64,000 bases of DNA, taken from the NCBI RefSeq assembly GCF_002775205.1, contig NC_036447.1:9350501-9414500 (forward strand). The letters run 5' to 3'. The notes under the pieces were generated by a model. It was not told where the DNA came from and did not search any database. It saw nothing but the letters and a program-made list of their open reading frames with translations. Each line of letters starts with the position of its first letter. Within the stretch, counting starts at the first letter, position 1. A program made the position numbers and the translations under genes. Shown here piece by piece: positions 23,901 to 38,900 of this stretch. The stretch comes from Xiphophorus maculatus (Eukaryota > Chordata > Actinopteri > Cyprinodontiformes > Poeciliidae).

Positions 23901-26900
23901 TTGCTCTTGTTGTAAATCAGGAGATTTACAACAGAACACAACTTGAATAAAAAAGCAAGGGTCTGTGTGTCTGGAGCTGCAGATTGGTGGCCTGCTTTTT
24001 ATCTTTGCGCCTACTGTGTTGATGGGTGCTGTGCAGTAGCCTTCGGAATATAAAAAGTCCAAAGAAAATGAGAAATATGAACGGAAAAACATTTTCTGTG
24101 TCGAGGAAAGGTAAACTCTGGTTGTGAATAAGTGTACTGCAGGTCTTCTCCACACCAACAAGAGTATTTTACAAAAAAAATTTCTGTGACAGCACCTCCA
24201 GTTGATCTTTTTTGTGACAAAATGCAATAACAGAAGTATTTCAATACGAATCAGAGAACATGAAAACAGACATTTTCTTAAAGGGAAGAATTTTTTTTAA
24301 CAAACTTCTACAAAACATATAAAGACACTTCAAAAATCTATCTGGAGTTTCATTACACTTCAAAGACAAGCTCGAAAGGTTTGGCTTTGAGCTTTCTCCT
24401 TTGTCCTTCCTAAGACAAGGAAGAAAGGATAAAAAAAAAAGAACATCAGCTACAAATTTTTGGAAGAAGTCCTTCAAATATTTTGCTTCACACTGCTTTA
24501 GTTTAAGACTCTACTTGAACAGAGAGGTTGGATTTTTCAAGCTTCCAGTCAGGAATGCAACAAGAACTCCAAATGAAGTCGGAATTTTGGCTGGGAAAGT
24601 TGGGAGGTTGCAGAGCAATCAATACTTGCGCTTCTAAAGCAGTGAAATGTGCAGGTGTGAGCCGCATTCGATTTTTCCCAGAGGTTAGAGCTTAAATCTG
24701 GGAATGACAACACACCCACGTTGTGCAAATTTTAGCAGCAAGTTGGAAACCAGTGATAATTGCCAATTATTGTGGTGACAATTACTAGTAACACAAGCCA
24801 CTAACCAAGTATTTTGCTCCATCTTGTGTGTTCAAACACATGATGAACCTGTTTATAAACAAAGGCTGTGCAAAACCTTAAGTACCAGTGGTTTATTCGT
24901 TATAATATATAATGATTTAATAATAGTAAATAGCTCTTTGCTTGCAACTTCCACTACATTTTATATACCCGGCAGCCATGTTGGAAAACTGAACTTGGGC
25001 ATTTTTGGCAAGCATCTTCACATTTGGAGTTACAACTTCAGGGGGAACTCAGTACACTTGACTTCAGAGTACCAAATAATATATGTTAAAACTTCTGACG
25101 ATTTATATTTCATTAAACAAGTAATGTATGACTTCTATTTGTGAAAATCTTCTTTTACAATTTGAACACATAAAGACGAGAGAAATACACTTATTGGGTT
25201 TTATTAGTAAAGTAGTTAGCACTACAACAATCAATAAATCCCCTTATTTTCCGAATTTCACCTTGACCTCAGCTCTGATATGATGTAATTTCCGTATCCA
25301 AGCCCCGATGTCTGAGACAAACTGGCATTGTAGAATCTATTTCTGAATTTTGATGTCGCTGATTTTGATATTATCGCCTCCTGCTGGTGCAATATTGGTC
25401 TTAGCAAGCACTTTATAGCGCCAATTTTCTTGAAAGTCAAGGAAAAAACAAATCTCAGAGCAATGTAGTTGGGCTGTTAGTCATGTCACAGTAAAGTCTA
25501 AATAAAAATTCAATCAAAGTCACATTTAATTGGAAATATACTTAAAAAGACGGTCTTACTTTTTGCTGTTGTTTAATGGTAAAATCTGCGTGATTCAAGG
25601 TTTTATTGTTCCTTAAAAATTGGGCGACATGACTGATTTCCCAGTTATGTAGCCCAAAGCTGTTCCCAGCATTTTCCTTTTTCATTCCTTTGCAGAACAT
25701 TTGTCCAAACATAAGTCATCCCTATTACACAAGATATTTTGTGTTTTGACTGATATGGCGTAATTAAGAGGCACAAATGTGGAAAAAATAAAGTGAAACA
25801 TGTGGCAGCGCCGGAATACGAGGGAGTTGGGGAGACTGGAGATGTGAGGCTGCGGTATGTTGTGTCTCTGGAGACTCCCACCTCATCATGTAAGCATCAG
25901 GCAGCAATTTAGACCGAGGAAACCTCTTCCTTTACTGTCAGGGAAAGGGTGTAGATATGGAGCCATTTGTGCTGCATGCCACTCCAACTAGTCATAAAGG
26001 AAGCTGATACTGAGTGGGTGCCAAGTTTCCTGATTCAGTTTTGGCCAAACTGTAGCATCTCGATTCAATGATGAATAACTTAAATTCACAAGAGATGTGA
26101 CTCAGTCTCTAGCTGTAGCTGAAATGAAACATGCTATTTATTTCAGGAAGGATGAAAAACCACTTACTGGTTTTTCATATAAACAGCCTTTCAGTTCAGG
26201 ATATTATTATGCTGTGTCTAACAACATAATTCCCAGTTTCCAGTTACAACTCTCTCTTTCACATATGACAGCTTCTGGCTCAGGTTTGGATCTGCCATCT
26301 GAAGACATGTTCAGGATCTCAGCTGAAATAAATAAAATTAAGGCGCAGTCTCTAAAGAATGTCCCGCTTCGACTCTGAAGAGTGACTGAACGTAAACGGA
26401 GAAAAACAATGAGTTGATTTCATTTGCTGTGAAAGAAGTAAACTGTGCCTTTTCATCATTATATTTACTGCATGTGCAACTTAAAAATCAGCTTTCTGAT
26501 TTGGCCTGGGGATTAATTACTCAACACACTGTTGTAAACAAAACAACAGCTGACTATTTATGAGGCATTTTAATATGCACACAGCAGAAACAGCCCAAAC
26601 CAAAGTGCCAATATTGATCAAATAACATGAATGACAACCTGTTTTAAAGTTATTAACACAACTGGGACATTTATTTTGTTTGATTTACATAAGAAAATGT
26701 AAACATTCTCCTGTCTATCATTCCCTTATTACTCATGCATTGCCAATTAATGCATTCCTACTTCCAATAATGACCTCCAAACAAACTAGAACTAAGCCAT
26801 TGCTTAAAAGTTTTTCTTTGTGAAGTGTTTTTAGTGAACTATTGAAATATGGTTGGAAAAATACTTGTGTTATTTTGTAATTCCACTTAATTTTCTGAAG

Positions 26901-29900
26901 ACTTTGTATTGCACGCTATTTCTATTTCATCTCTGTTGGGTTCGCCTGACTCTTATGTAGTGTGACAGATTCTGATACATTCCCAAACGACTTCCAGATG
27001 ACAGTTTTATCCATCAGAATTACATACCCAAACTTCCCCACACTTTCCTAAGCAGATTGCAATGTGCAGGTAATGAAAAATAACAGCAAATGTCAAAACT
27101 GAAGGAATAAAATGGTAATGAAGCAAAGAGATCAGAAAATAATATTATTCATGACTTTTCTTTGAGCAAATGGACAAAAATTTAGGTCTTAAATAAAAGG
27201 TATTTTACAATATATATATATTTTTTTCAAAATGTTAAAGATAAGGCTATATGAGTGACAGTTTTGATGAAACAACTTGAACACCACTGAATGCCTTTCT
27301 CAGCCAATTTCTGCAAAATGGCTCCATAGACAGCCCACTCCTTCAGTAGCTTCTGTCAATGTTGCAGCATCCTGCCTATAAAATAAATTCTATCTCTCTT
27401 AAGAGTCCTGACTTGAAACAATATGCATAAACTCTGATGAAATACCACTGGCTTTAAAATGACAGCTGAACTCAGGATCCTCTTCATTTGTTTGCTTCTT
27501 CAAATTAAAATATTTTAAATGTCTCTGGATCAAATTACCCCTTCATCTCTTCATATCCAGATTTAGCAAGGCTATTTTATACCTACATATTATTTAATCT
27601 CAAAATATTTCCATTTTGTAATCGTATACAAGCCTTTTAAGTTCATCGAACTACATGTGCGCATACAGGTATGCATTTTTCATGATTAAGTATTTTACTG
27701 AAATATGGTTGTGAACAGTCATAAAAATGCTGAAATGCCACAGTGATCACACAATGTGATTGTAAATTATTTACAGAAAATGTGACATATTTTCAGTTTA
27801 TTCTGGTTTTAAGAGAAACTATGGCCATCTGTTTTCCTGGAGTAACATGACCACATTTAAACTAGCAGTGTCCAACAAATATTTTGTGTCCACACATTTG
27901 TCAAGTTGAAAGCTGCGGTGGGCTACAAAAATGATAAATGTTTTGTGATAATAAAAAAAAAAAAACTTTCAGGCACTTTAAGGCAGTGCAGCATCAGCAT
28001 GTAAGTCCAGTCCTAAAATTAGAAAACGAAAACTCTAGGAAGGCAATGACAGAAATATTAGATCCCAGTCCTGGTATATTGCTACCTACAAAGCTTTTCA
28101 GTCACAGACCAAAATAAAAACTATATATGTGAAACCTGTCTCTTTTAAGGCATGGGAGCTATTAAGCTCACACACATCAATGGAAGACAGATGTTGTTCT
28201 TACATGACGTCACCAACGACCTCATGTTGCCGGATCTGTGAGTAAGCTCAACGGCATTTCATCTGGGCTCCAGCATCTTACAAGGTTTATATGAAATACC
28301 TGTCCATGTGGCCGGTTATGCAGTTTGGGGCAAACTAACATATTTGTTGTAAGTGCCATCATAGTTTGTTTCTTATTCTATGAATCTTTCGCTTCAATTT
28401 TATCCTCAGTGTCTGTATTTCCAGGTGGACGTACGTCCTAGCTTTACTTCGTTTGTGCCTCGCACAATTTGTTTCTTTCTCTTGGCTTTCATAAATCAAT
28501 GTACAAACCTGCCTTTCATTTTGCTCCACTTCCCTCTGTATACGTTTCCCTTAGTTTCATCCCATAATGTGTGGTCTTCATGTTAGTTGGTTTGGGATCA
28601 TCCCATCAGATGTCGTTTTGTTTCTGAACCCATCTGTCTGCATTCCTAGTATGATGGAAAGCAAATAGTCTATTTAAAGGGTTTCACCACTTCAGTTTCA
28701 TGAAATTTCAATAAAACATATCTCCAAAGTGGTTCAGTGAAAGCTTCTGTCAGTGTCAGAAATTTAGTTGAATTTTTAACCTATTACCAACACAAAAGAA
28801 ACTGATCAAATTGGTAGACAGATGGCCATGACAAACAGGATAACCAATTTAATAGTAGTCTACAAGATAACTTCACACCTGTATAATCAAAGTATGAAGT
28901 TAATAAGGTAGAAACAAATACACTATTTAACTTTATAAATTGTTAAAACCCAAAGCGCTTTAAAAAAAAGATGTTGTTCAAGAAAGCAATAGAACACCTT
29001 TATTGGGACTAGAACACCACGGTCTTCCTCTTCCATCACAAATAGCTGTTATTAACTGCTAATAAACAGATAACTAAGCATATACTAATGTTCTGGATCT
29101 GAAGATGATCATGTAGAAAACTCTTTTTTTTAAAGAAAAAAAAGCAGTACTGCCTAAAGGTTTACAACAAATGGCACAGCAACTGTTCAAGAGAAAAGAC
29201 CAGTTTTCCAACCAGATGGTTTTATACATGCCTCTCCACCCACACCTACTTCGGTCTTCATTAAAACCAGAAGCTCTATTGTATGGATTAACTTCATCAG
29301 CCCAACACACAATGCACATGATCAAAAAGTCCCCTTCAGTACCCTATATGTAACCACTTGCACTTTCAATGTCAACTACAAAGCAATACACCACAAGAAA
29401 AGACCATCTGCACACAATGACAACACTGACAGCATGATGTTTCTTTCTTCTGCTCATGTTTAATGGCCTACTGTGATTTTCTGCTCCCATTTGCTCGGTT
29501 AGAACCTGTAATGTTGAGAACCCACCACATTGAGTAGTTAGTGGACATGATCCAATGTCATTATAGAACTACTTATCCAGGACAGATTACACAGATCCAA
29601 AGCCAGGTAACTACAATAGGAGAAAAACTGTAATAGGGCCAAAAAAGGAAAGTAAAGGAGCAGATGAGAAATTTTTAAAAAAGTGAGGTAATTACTTTTT
29701 TTTTTTATACTAACCGATAATTAATTACAAAGTCCAGTTCAAGTTAAACATCAGAGCTAAAGCTTAGGGAAGTGAATCATTATTATATTATTTTTAAACA
29801 GCAAAGATCTGAAGCGTATTAGTCCTAAGTTCTGGAAATACTCACCCCAAAAGATGCTAAGAGTTGCGGCTGATTATTATTATTTTTGTATATGTGCATG

Positions 29901-32900
29901 AGAGAATGGAGGTACTATCATAAGCAGTGAGAGTTCAGGGTGTCTGTATTTGGTGGACCAGTATGTCCTATATTAAGCCAGTGTTTTAGTGGGCGTCCTT
30001 CCCAGAACGGGCAAAGAGTTTCCTTCAAATGATTTAAACACAACCTAAGACAGTGGGCTTAATTCTGTTCCGATTATCTGCAGCATGATTTCTCCAGAGG
30101 GTATGGGAAAGAATGTTGTTTTACTTGCCAAACCTTTCTCTGTATCTCCTGTTTTAACGCCGTGGGCTCTGAGCATAAGTGCTAGCAACCAGCCAGAGTG
30201 TGACTGGCTGTATATGGAGGGTATCGCTCATCTGCCAACCAAAACACACAGATCTCTGGAACTAACTGGAACTTCACATGGCATGATGATACAACTCAGA
30301 GCAATTACGGCATTCACTCAAATATACAGTGTCTTGCAAGTGTTTCCTATCTATTTTCCTAATCTTGGCTGTATATTGTAAATAAACTCATCCTGGAAAT
30401 GTAAAGAGAGCGGGAGCTTTACCGGTTAAGAAAAAGTATGAATAAAAAACATCTTAAAAATATAAATATAAAATATATAAATACAAATATCCAACCAACA
30501 TCCTGTGATGCTGTCTTTCTTTAAAGCCGCTGTTTGGAGTTCTTCTGTTTATTTTGGTTTGAAAAGAATAAGCGTTAGGATGCTGCAGTGAAAAACGTCC
30601 TAAAAAAACAAAACAAAACAAAAAACAAGTATTCAGCAATCAGGCATAATTTTAATACCAGGATGGGAAACCTGATTGATATGAAGTTTGTAGCCAAATA
30701 TTGAACTAATTGTGATGTGTTATGAGACTTTCTTATCAGAATCAGCATTACCATGAGCGATGTAAGCCGTAGAAACTTGGATTGGACCACACATACCAGT
30801 CTTTGCTTTGCAAATCAGTAAAGTGGCCTTGTTACTGGTTTACTGTTTTGAAAACTTCACAAGAGTTAAGAGTTTTGGAGATGCCCTGACCAAGTACAAA
30901 ACTAAAACAGGCTGGCAAAAGAGCTCTAAGACTTCTGTACAGCTACAATAAGTCACTTAAAGTTTTCTCTTAGAGTTAAGATGCCATGATTTACTTTCAG
31001 TACAACTTGTAAAAGAAATGTATATCTTGAGATGTATCACTTTTTGAGGTCTGCAATACAAATCGATTTGTTTTTTAAAGAAGAAAATAGAATAAGCAGT
31101 AAATCATTTTATTATTTTATTTGTACAGAAACATCTATCCAGCTTTTTCATAAAAGTTTTCATTGAACTGTTAAATCTATGAAGAAAATATTTTATTGTT
31201 TTTATAGTTCTTAGAGAGGAATGATAATTGCCTAAAATAAAAAAAGGATATGCATACTTGTTCATCAAATATCCGCCATATAATCAATTACAGTGCATGT
31301 CTAATTGAATATTAAGGAATTATTTGTAGCTAAAATTGTCCTGAAAGATGAATGCCAAAAAAATTAAGCAATTTCTCTTTCCATATTGAAAGAAAAAGAA
31401 CTACATTGCAGCCAGAATCACCAGGATCTCTGATCCAATAAAGATTGGTTTCGCCAAGTAAAGAACACAACGACCCTGAACTAAATTTACTAGTAAATAA
31501 TACAAGTCTAATGTACCATGTCATCTTTGAAACAATAAAAAAAATTCACGCAAAATCCTAAAAAGTACAAAAGTACAAAAGACGTGAAGTCTGAAGAATC
31601 CCTGGCTTTTTACCATCAGCCCTTATATGGCCAGGTGCCACTGAACAATGTGAGCGTGATGAGCATGAGGGTGCCGGCAGCAGCAGCAGTGTGAGGCAGG
31701 GACCACCCTGTCAATGGCACAGCAACGCCAGACCAGTCCCAGTTACACTTCATCACTAGCATCACACTTCATTAACAAAGGGACCTGGGAGGGGAGTGGA
31801 AGATGAAATAAATGGGAATTAATGAAAGGGAGAAAAAGCACATGATTTGCTATGAATTCATATTTGGCTCCCCTGAGTCAAAATATTGCAGAATCACCTT
31901 TCAGTGAAAGTACATCCATTCACATTTTAAGTCTCTACTGAGAACCATTCTTCTTCGTGAAATATCTCAAACTCAGCAAGTAACGATAAAGAGCATCTCT
32001 GAACATCTCCTTACCAGTGATTCTCCATTAGATTTAGGTTATGAACTTTAACTAGGCCACTTGAACATTCAAGTAGAAAAACAATTCTGGTAGAAAATAC
32101 TCTTTATTAGAATTACCAATTGTACATGAAAACTAGCTGATTCAAATAGAATCTTAATGCTGATTCAGCGCATCTGAAAAAGCTACATCATGAAAACAAT
32201 GGAAAAAAATTATATGGTTTTGACACTCATTTCTTAAAGTGAAACCTGTGTCTCATTTTGGTCCATTACACAAAGAGTAACATATTTCAAACCTCTATTT
32301 CTTGTAATCTTGAAGATGAGCGATTACAGATAATGAAAATCAAAATTCTGTCTGTATGTTGAAAGGATATATAAATGATTTGACTAAATAGAATTTTAAC
32401 AGTTGTTGTTACTACAGTGCTAAGCAGCAGTCTCCAGATAGATTTTTTTTTTAAATACTAATTTAAATTTGCAAATAATTACCTAAAAGCCTAAGGAACT
32501 GTGAGTGTTCATGAACTTGTTTCTTAAACTGAACAACTCTGTTCTAATTGAAATGATCTGAGTCCAATAACTCGACGTCCCCTGTGGTGTGCGGAGCTTC
32601 CCGGCAATACGCTAGCTGGCTGACTGAGGAGTTATGGTGGGACTTTGATCTTCTTGCCAGACGTGGTTTCACCCATAATGCGCTCACACACGCATTAGGA
32701 CACATATGCATACCCATGTACATACGCTGAGAAAAAACACACACCCTCACACGTTCTGGTCTTTGAGCAATACACAGAAGAACTGAGTCTCACTGGACAT
32801 TTATTTAGAGGAAGGTAGACAACTAGCATTTGTCTTCCATAGGAAGGATAAACATTTACAGTGTTAACTCATACTGTGGATTAAGGGGAAACAGGAGCGA

Positions 32901-35900
32901 TAAGCAGTAAAGTGTTGTGCCACCAACTCTGAGTGGCTCTGGGTTAATTTACCCCAACATCAACTCTCATAATCCCATGCTTTATCCATACATTCCATTT
33001 CATCCCAATTCATTTCCATTTTCACACAGATGTGTACAAAATGTCCCATATCAGTCTATTTCTTTTGGTAGTACAGCATTTAAATAAATGGTAAAAAAAA
33101 AAAAAAAAAAAAAAAAACAGGCAAATCTGTTTTTTGCTTTTTGCAGCAGATCTCAGCTGTTGAGAAACGATTGCTTGCTGGAGGCGTGGACCCTGTTGAA
33201 GTTTGAAACAACTGGATCTGATTTTACCCAATAGCTTGCATTTGGCCATGACATATGAACTGCGCCAGCTCGATCGTTAAGGAAGCCATGCCATGAAGCG
33301 TACCTGGAATCGAGTGCACAACTTTCACTGCGAGAAGAGAAGTGTCGAGCCGAACAAAATGTTTATTAATGAAAGGGGCTACAACATATTTGCTAGCATT
33401 AAAATATTGTAATTCGTTTTGCTTTGACTTTAATTGCTCAATTTAGAAGAGTGGCCAAAATGGACCCAATGGCTTTATTCACTTTCTTTACTGCCATTGC
33501 CAAACTACAACCATAGGCAGATTACAACGCAAACAACGCAGAAAATCCACATTATTGTTCACAACTTCTCCTCCTTTTCACAGACTGACCCACATGGGAT
33601 TCATCCTGAGAAATCATGCTCAACGAGAGAAATCCCAGTAGCTTTGATCCTCATTTGGGCTACCTAACTTTTGGAAAATTTGGAATTAAAAAGCTTCACT
33701 AAGAAAGGAAAATTATGAGTGATCTCCTGGTGACAGATACGACTTGCTAAAGTTGCAATGACCATATTTTCCTCTAGTGTACCAAGTCACCTATAAATCA
33801 TCAGCGGGAATGAAACATTCCCAAGCCAGCAAAACTGCAAAAGAACAAAATGGTGAAGGGATCAAATTTTCAGAAGCTGCCCAGCCTCTTTTTGTTTTCC
33901 CTCAGTCTGCTTCCAAAGATCCACACACTGTTATAAAGTTTTGAAAGTCTTTAGTTTAAGAATTTTGCTTAGAGCACATGATGGTTTTTGGGTTTTTTTT
34001 TTTTTGTCTATTTAAAGCAGAGGAAGATCGTGTGACTGTAGTCCTTCTAGCTGCATATTTTACTCATCTTTACACAATCACATTGTGCCTATTAGGTCTG
34101 ACAGTGAACCACCATCTGTTTAGTAATTACACAGTTCCTCCAAAAGACGAGCCAAATGAGGAGGTGCTGATTGGTGGAGAGGAAGACCAGAAATCCCCAG
34201 ATGACTAAAGAAATGTATTAAATCTTGTGCCAGGTCTTATGACTTTCCCTTCACCTGCTTGGATCAAACGGTAACTAGACAGCTTTGAATCATCCCAGCG
34301 TGAAGGTCTACCAAAAGCTTTTTAACGAGGACTATAACTGAGGTGTAGCAACTGCCGCCCGTACTGCCCACCAGTGGACCAGTGTGATTCTTTAGTCTCC
34401 AAAAAAAAAAAACTATAAGATCCGCTTGTCTCTAATGTGTAACAATAGCCACTTAGGAAGAAAAGATGCGCGTCAGATTACACGCTGCTTCAGGTTAAAG
34501 GAACATATTAGATAACAGATCAAATGTCTATTTTTATGGTGATAGGGGGTTGGCTCAAAAACCTTGGTGGCACAAGGTTAGATTAGACACAAGATAGATT
34601 AGACACATGTCAACCATTAATGTCATAAAACAGGCAATAAGGGGCTTCTTGTTTTATTTGTGGTTTTGAAATTCTCTTTTTTTAAGGGATTGTGGTTCCT
34701 GTGTTTGTGTCTGACTTGGGACATGGTGTGCTGTGAGATAAGAGATCAAATGGAGAGCGTGTAGAGCTTTACCCACATGAAAGGTTCTTTTTTTATTGTT
34801 TTTAAAGAAAAGTAGCAGCTACACCTTCATTTCTTTTCCTAGATGATTAAAGACTTACTTCAGAATGTTACAGACATTTTGAAGATTGCTGACACTAAAA
34901 ATCCACCTGTTGCCTAATCCAAATAAAACTCTGCTCATGTTATGTCTATAGGTAGTTTGTACATATCTTGGTAATGCATTCTGTTCTATTTGAATTATCC
35001 AGCCAATGGTTGTAAGTTAATGCTTTTTACTTAGGGCCACTTCCTCTCTCTGGTAAATTCCTATTGGACAAGAACTGAATGTTCTCATTAAGAAGCTCAT
35101 ATAGAAACAATTACTACCACATCACATCAACCACCGCCAGCACAGGTGGTTCATGCAGATGGACACTTTGTAACAATCTTAGGGCAAGATTTTCACTGGC
35201 AATTTAAAATCTTCTTGAAGTGGAAAATGTACCACAAAGTATATGTTGGGTTTTCATCTTTGTTTTCATTTCATAATGAGTAGGACTACAAACAGACAGC
35301 AAATTAATCGTTATTCATAACAATGAATAAGAACCAGTACTTTCAACTTGACTATTTTGGTAATTACAGACCATGTGTTTGACTTTCATTTTAACTCAAC
35401 AGTAAATAGGACCACAGACATACTCCCCATTTATTATTATTATTTTACAAATATTCTGTATATTGGTGACTTTGGTCAGCATGGAAAGATGTTTGAAAGC
35501 CACAGATTTGTGGCTTACTCTTTCCATTATCCCACAACAGACTGGAATAATGGAAAGATGTTCACACCTAATTCCACTTTAAACATCTCCATAATGTTCT
35601 CCCATTATGTCCTCTAACAACGCTCCGAGACCATCAAAGAACAGCTGTGTACTTAGATTAAGTTGTGCATACATGGTCTCTATTCCCAATGAATTAATTC
35701 TGGATATTATCAAGTAATATCAGAGTAAAAGGGAGAGTAAATTTTGTGTTGGTCTCTTATAAAATCTTAAGAAAATACAGTAACTTAAATTGTGGGAAAC
35801 TGAGTGTGAATACTTCTACAAGGCAGAAGGTGTGGATTTCATATACTTCGTTTTCTTCTTTTTCCCTATAGGTGTTCTGAAAGTCATACAGTAATTACAG

Positions 35901-38900
35901 GAATAGCTGTATGACTTTATATGGCTCTTAGTTATATCTACATCTGTCAGGATATGTGCGATGTTCCTCTCTGGATAGTGTTGTAATAACTCGCCATGTA
36001 GTTAGTATTAAACAAATGTAGTTGAAATGCCAATCACAATGTGAGAACATTTGTTAGACTCAAATGTATTTTTGCTCACGGTAAAAATACAGTGATGCCA
36101 TATTCAGACAGGAGGCATTTTCTGTCAAACCAACATATTTATATACAGTGACCCATTTGACTGTGTATACAAACAGTCAAATAGGTCACTCCTATTTAAA
36201 AAAAGAAAATTAAATGCTTTTTCATAAGATTTTTTTAAGCCCAACATTTGTTTTGTACAGTTTCTTTAAGAACTATAATTAAAAACATGCTCATATTTAA
36301 ACACTTATCTCTCAGATATCAATTATCTTCGATATCTTTTTTTAAATAAATGGTGTCCTTTTTACAGGCTACCACTGCTTAAGTTTTTGAAAATATTAAA
36401 TCAAACACTCCATTTACTAGTCATTATTTGTAAAACCAACATTTGGGCATAGTACATGGGGTAATTGTCCTTACAGAGTAAGCTATAATAAGGGTTTTCA
36501 GTTGTAACCAATAATAATCATCATCATGAGCATTTCTCTTTAAAATCAAACGGTACACTGAGAAGCCTGAAAGTAACTTTTAAAATAAGCAACTATTATC
36601 CAAGTATTAGTTTGGAAAACTCTTCCTTGTGGACTCCCTTGATGATACAATAAAGTCCAGCTAACAAAAGGTGGCATAAGACTTTTGCACAGTGCATTTA
36701 TACACCATCACAAATAAACGCATAAAAATATCCACAAAATGAAGGTACAATCTCCTCCTGTATTGAAATGAAAACCACGTGTTAGCACGCTTGTGGCAGA
36801 CTTGGTAAAGTAAGTCCTTCCATTCATTATGTGGTATGGCCCAAGGTTTCCTGAAGCTGAAGAGAAAGCAAATCAGCCCTCTGCTTGTCGGCACTTTCAA
36901 GACGGCTTCCAAACCAGAGCGGTTAGCGATTAAATAAACAGAGAGGGGGATTTGTACCCGTTGTCACTTGAATTAGCCAGAAAAGACCTGCCACACCATG
37001 GCGGAGTCAGTCATAGGTACCATTAAATGGAAAGGAATCCTTTGCTCTGAGCCAACAGAGCTGGCAGCCGAAACTACTGAGATTCCCAAACGGCAATAAT
37101 GCCAACACATGTGGCTAATGTGTTCTCCCCACAAAAGTCAGCCACAAATGCTCTGTAGGGATAGCTTACAGAGCAGTAACATTATATTACTGTTGAATGT
37201 ACACCAAGAGCAATTTATTTTTTCTTTATATCAATAAAATAATAATTTCTACATACATTATCAAATATATCTTATTGTAGAAACAAATCACTTCATAGTG
37301 AAATTGTGTTTTGATTTTATAATGACATAAAAATTAATACACAAAAAAAATAAATAAATAATCAGCCCTTAGTGGTCTTGAGGTCCTAAGCGGCTGCTTA
37401 GTTTGCTTATGTCTTGGGCCGGCCCTGCATATACAGAAACAATATTAAAAGCAAGCATTCAGGGTGCGGTGATAGCCCATGACTAAAGTGCGCGACCCAT
37501 AAACGTCCTCGACACAGCCATCGCAGGTTTGAGTCTTGACATGCGACAAATGTCTTCCCCCTCTCTCACAACCTGCTTTTCTGTCTGTCCACTATTAAAT
37601 AAAGGCCACTTGAGCTTGAAATTAACTTAAAAGAAACCATATTTCCACATAATGCTTGAAAAGAAAAAAAAACAGATCAACAGATTTTAGCCAAAATAAG
37701 ACATTGTACTGTTCATACTGGGGTATCCTACTCAAAAATGGTTAAATATTCTGAAGAGAGTCTACATATACCAATAAGCCATTGTCTCCAAGAATTGTTA
37801 AATCTTCCTTTCAGGCAATGGAGGGATAGACCCTCCTTCACAATTGATAGTTTGTAAGAAATCTGGCCTCTGCCAACAACTTATGAAGGATGGATGTACT
37901 TGGGAGTAGAAGAAAAACAACCCCACCCATTCTCATGACATACTTGATGGTGGACATGTGGAAAAGAGTCTGTTGATGAACTGAGTAGGACTGACCACAC
38001 CCCAATTCATTCATTGGACATTATACCTTCAGCATATTAGGCTTGTAACTTGTGGATCAAAATATGTGTTCAAAAGAGAATAAAAATAAAAAACAAAGTC
38101 TTAGGCCACTGAGGCATTTTCATTCATGCTGTCCACCTTTATCTTTCTAAATCCTGTATTGTGCTTTTTCAGATTAAATGTTTTAGGTTTGAAGAAAGAA
38201 TCTCTAGGAAGAGAGAAGACGAGGATCAGGATTATCTAAGGATTTTTTTTCCAAATGGAAAAAGCTTAAAGAAACCAACAAGAAAGCTGCAGTGTCGATC
38301 CTTGCCCAACGAACAAGAGAAGGGTTGTGAATTCACTGACAGAAGGTTTGATAAATGAAACGCCTTGAGACAACTTTCTTTATTCAAAATGTTAATTTCT
38401 TCACAGTGCCTAAACTGCATTGCTCGTCACTTGGTGCTGGCTGATGTGACCCAAGTCATTCATGCCATTGTTCGCCTGCTCTTATCCACAGCTTTATCAG
38501 AGTGACTTTAAAAGGCCCCATTCCTGCATGTGTATACAGAGAAATGCAACCATGAGGGTTTGTGATTAATTGTGTTGTGGTTAGAGTGGTTCACATGTTT
38601 GACCGTAAACCACTTGGCTTTTATTTGCCTATTATTTATGTTCCGATTACATGTTTGCTGATTTTAATGCCCCTTAACACTGATGTTCTGTACAAGTTAA
38701 AACTCCTTTCAAACATCCACAGGTGGCGCGGGGATCCAAGAATGTTTTGTGAAATTCCATCCATCCAGTCTGGTGGTCACAAAATATCAAGCTCAACTCT
38801 CCGGCTCATTACAAGCCTGACATTTGTCTGATGAAATCCTTTAGACTGTCATGACATGATTCTGCATTTCTATGGCGTCTGGATAACATGGCTCACTCCT

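Noticed and set aside
23898..24477. Several overlapping - strand frames of 75-109 codons in stx8 intron 6
   Set aside because: They overlap each other in different frames, carry no motif and do not fit the complete syntaxin-8 sequence, which already has all its exons.
33022..33330. - strand frame with an acceptor-like TTCTCTTCTCGCAG ahead of it
   Set aside because: The frame after that acceptor stops after about 35 codons and resembles no known protein, and the downstream frame includes the translated poly(A) run.
37461..37540. Possible tRNA gene
   Set aside because: The tRNA-like part is followed directly by a SINE body and its B box deviates from consensus; no complete cloverleaf is apparent.
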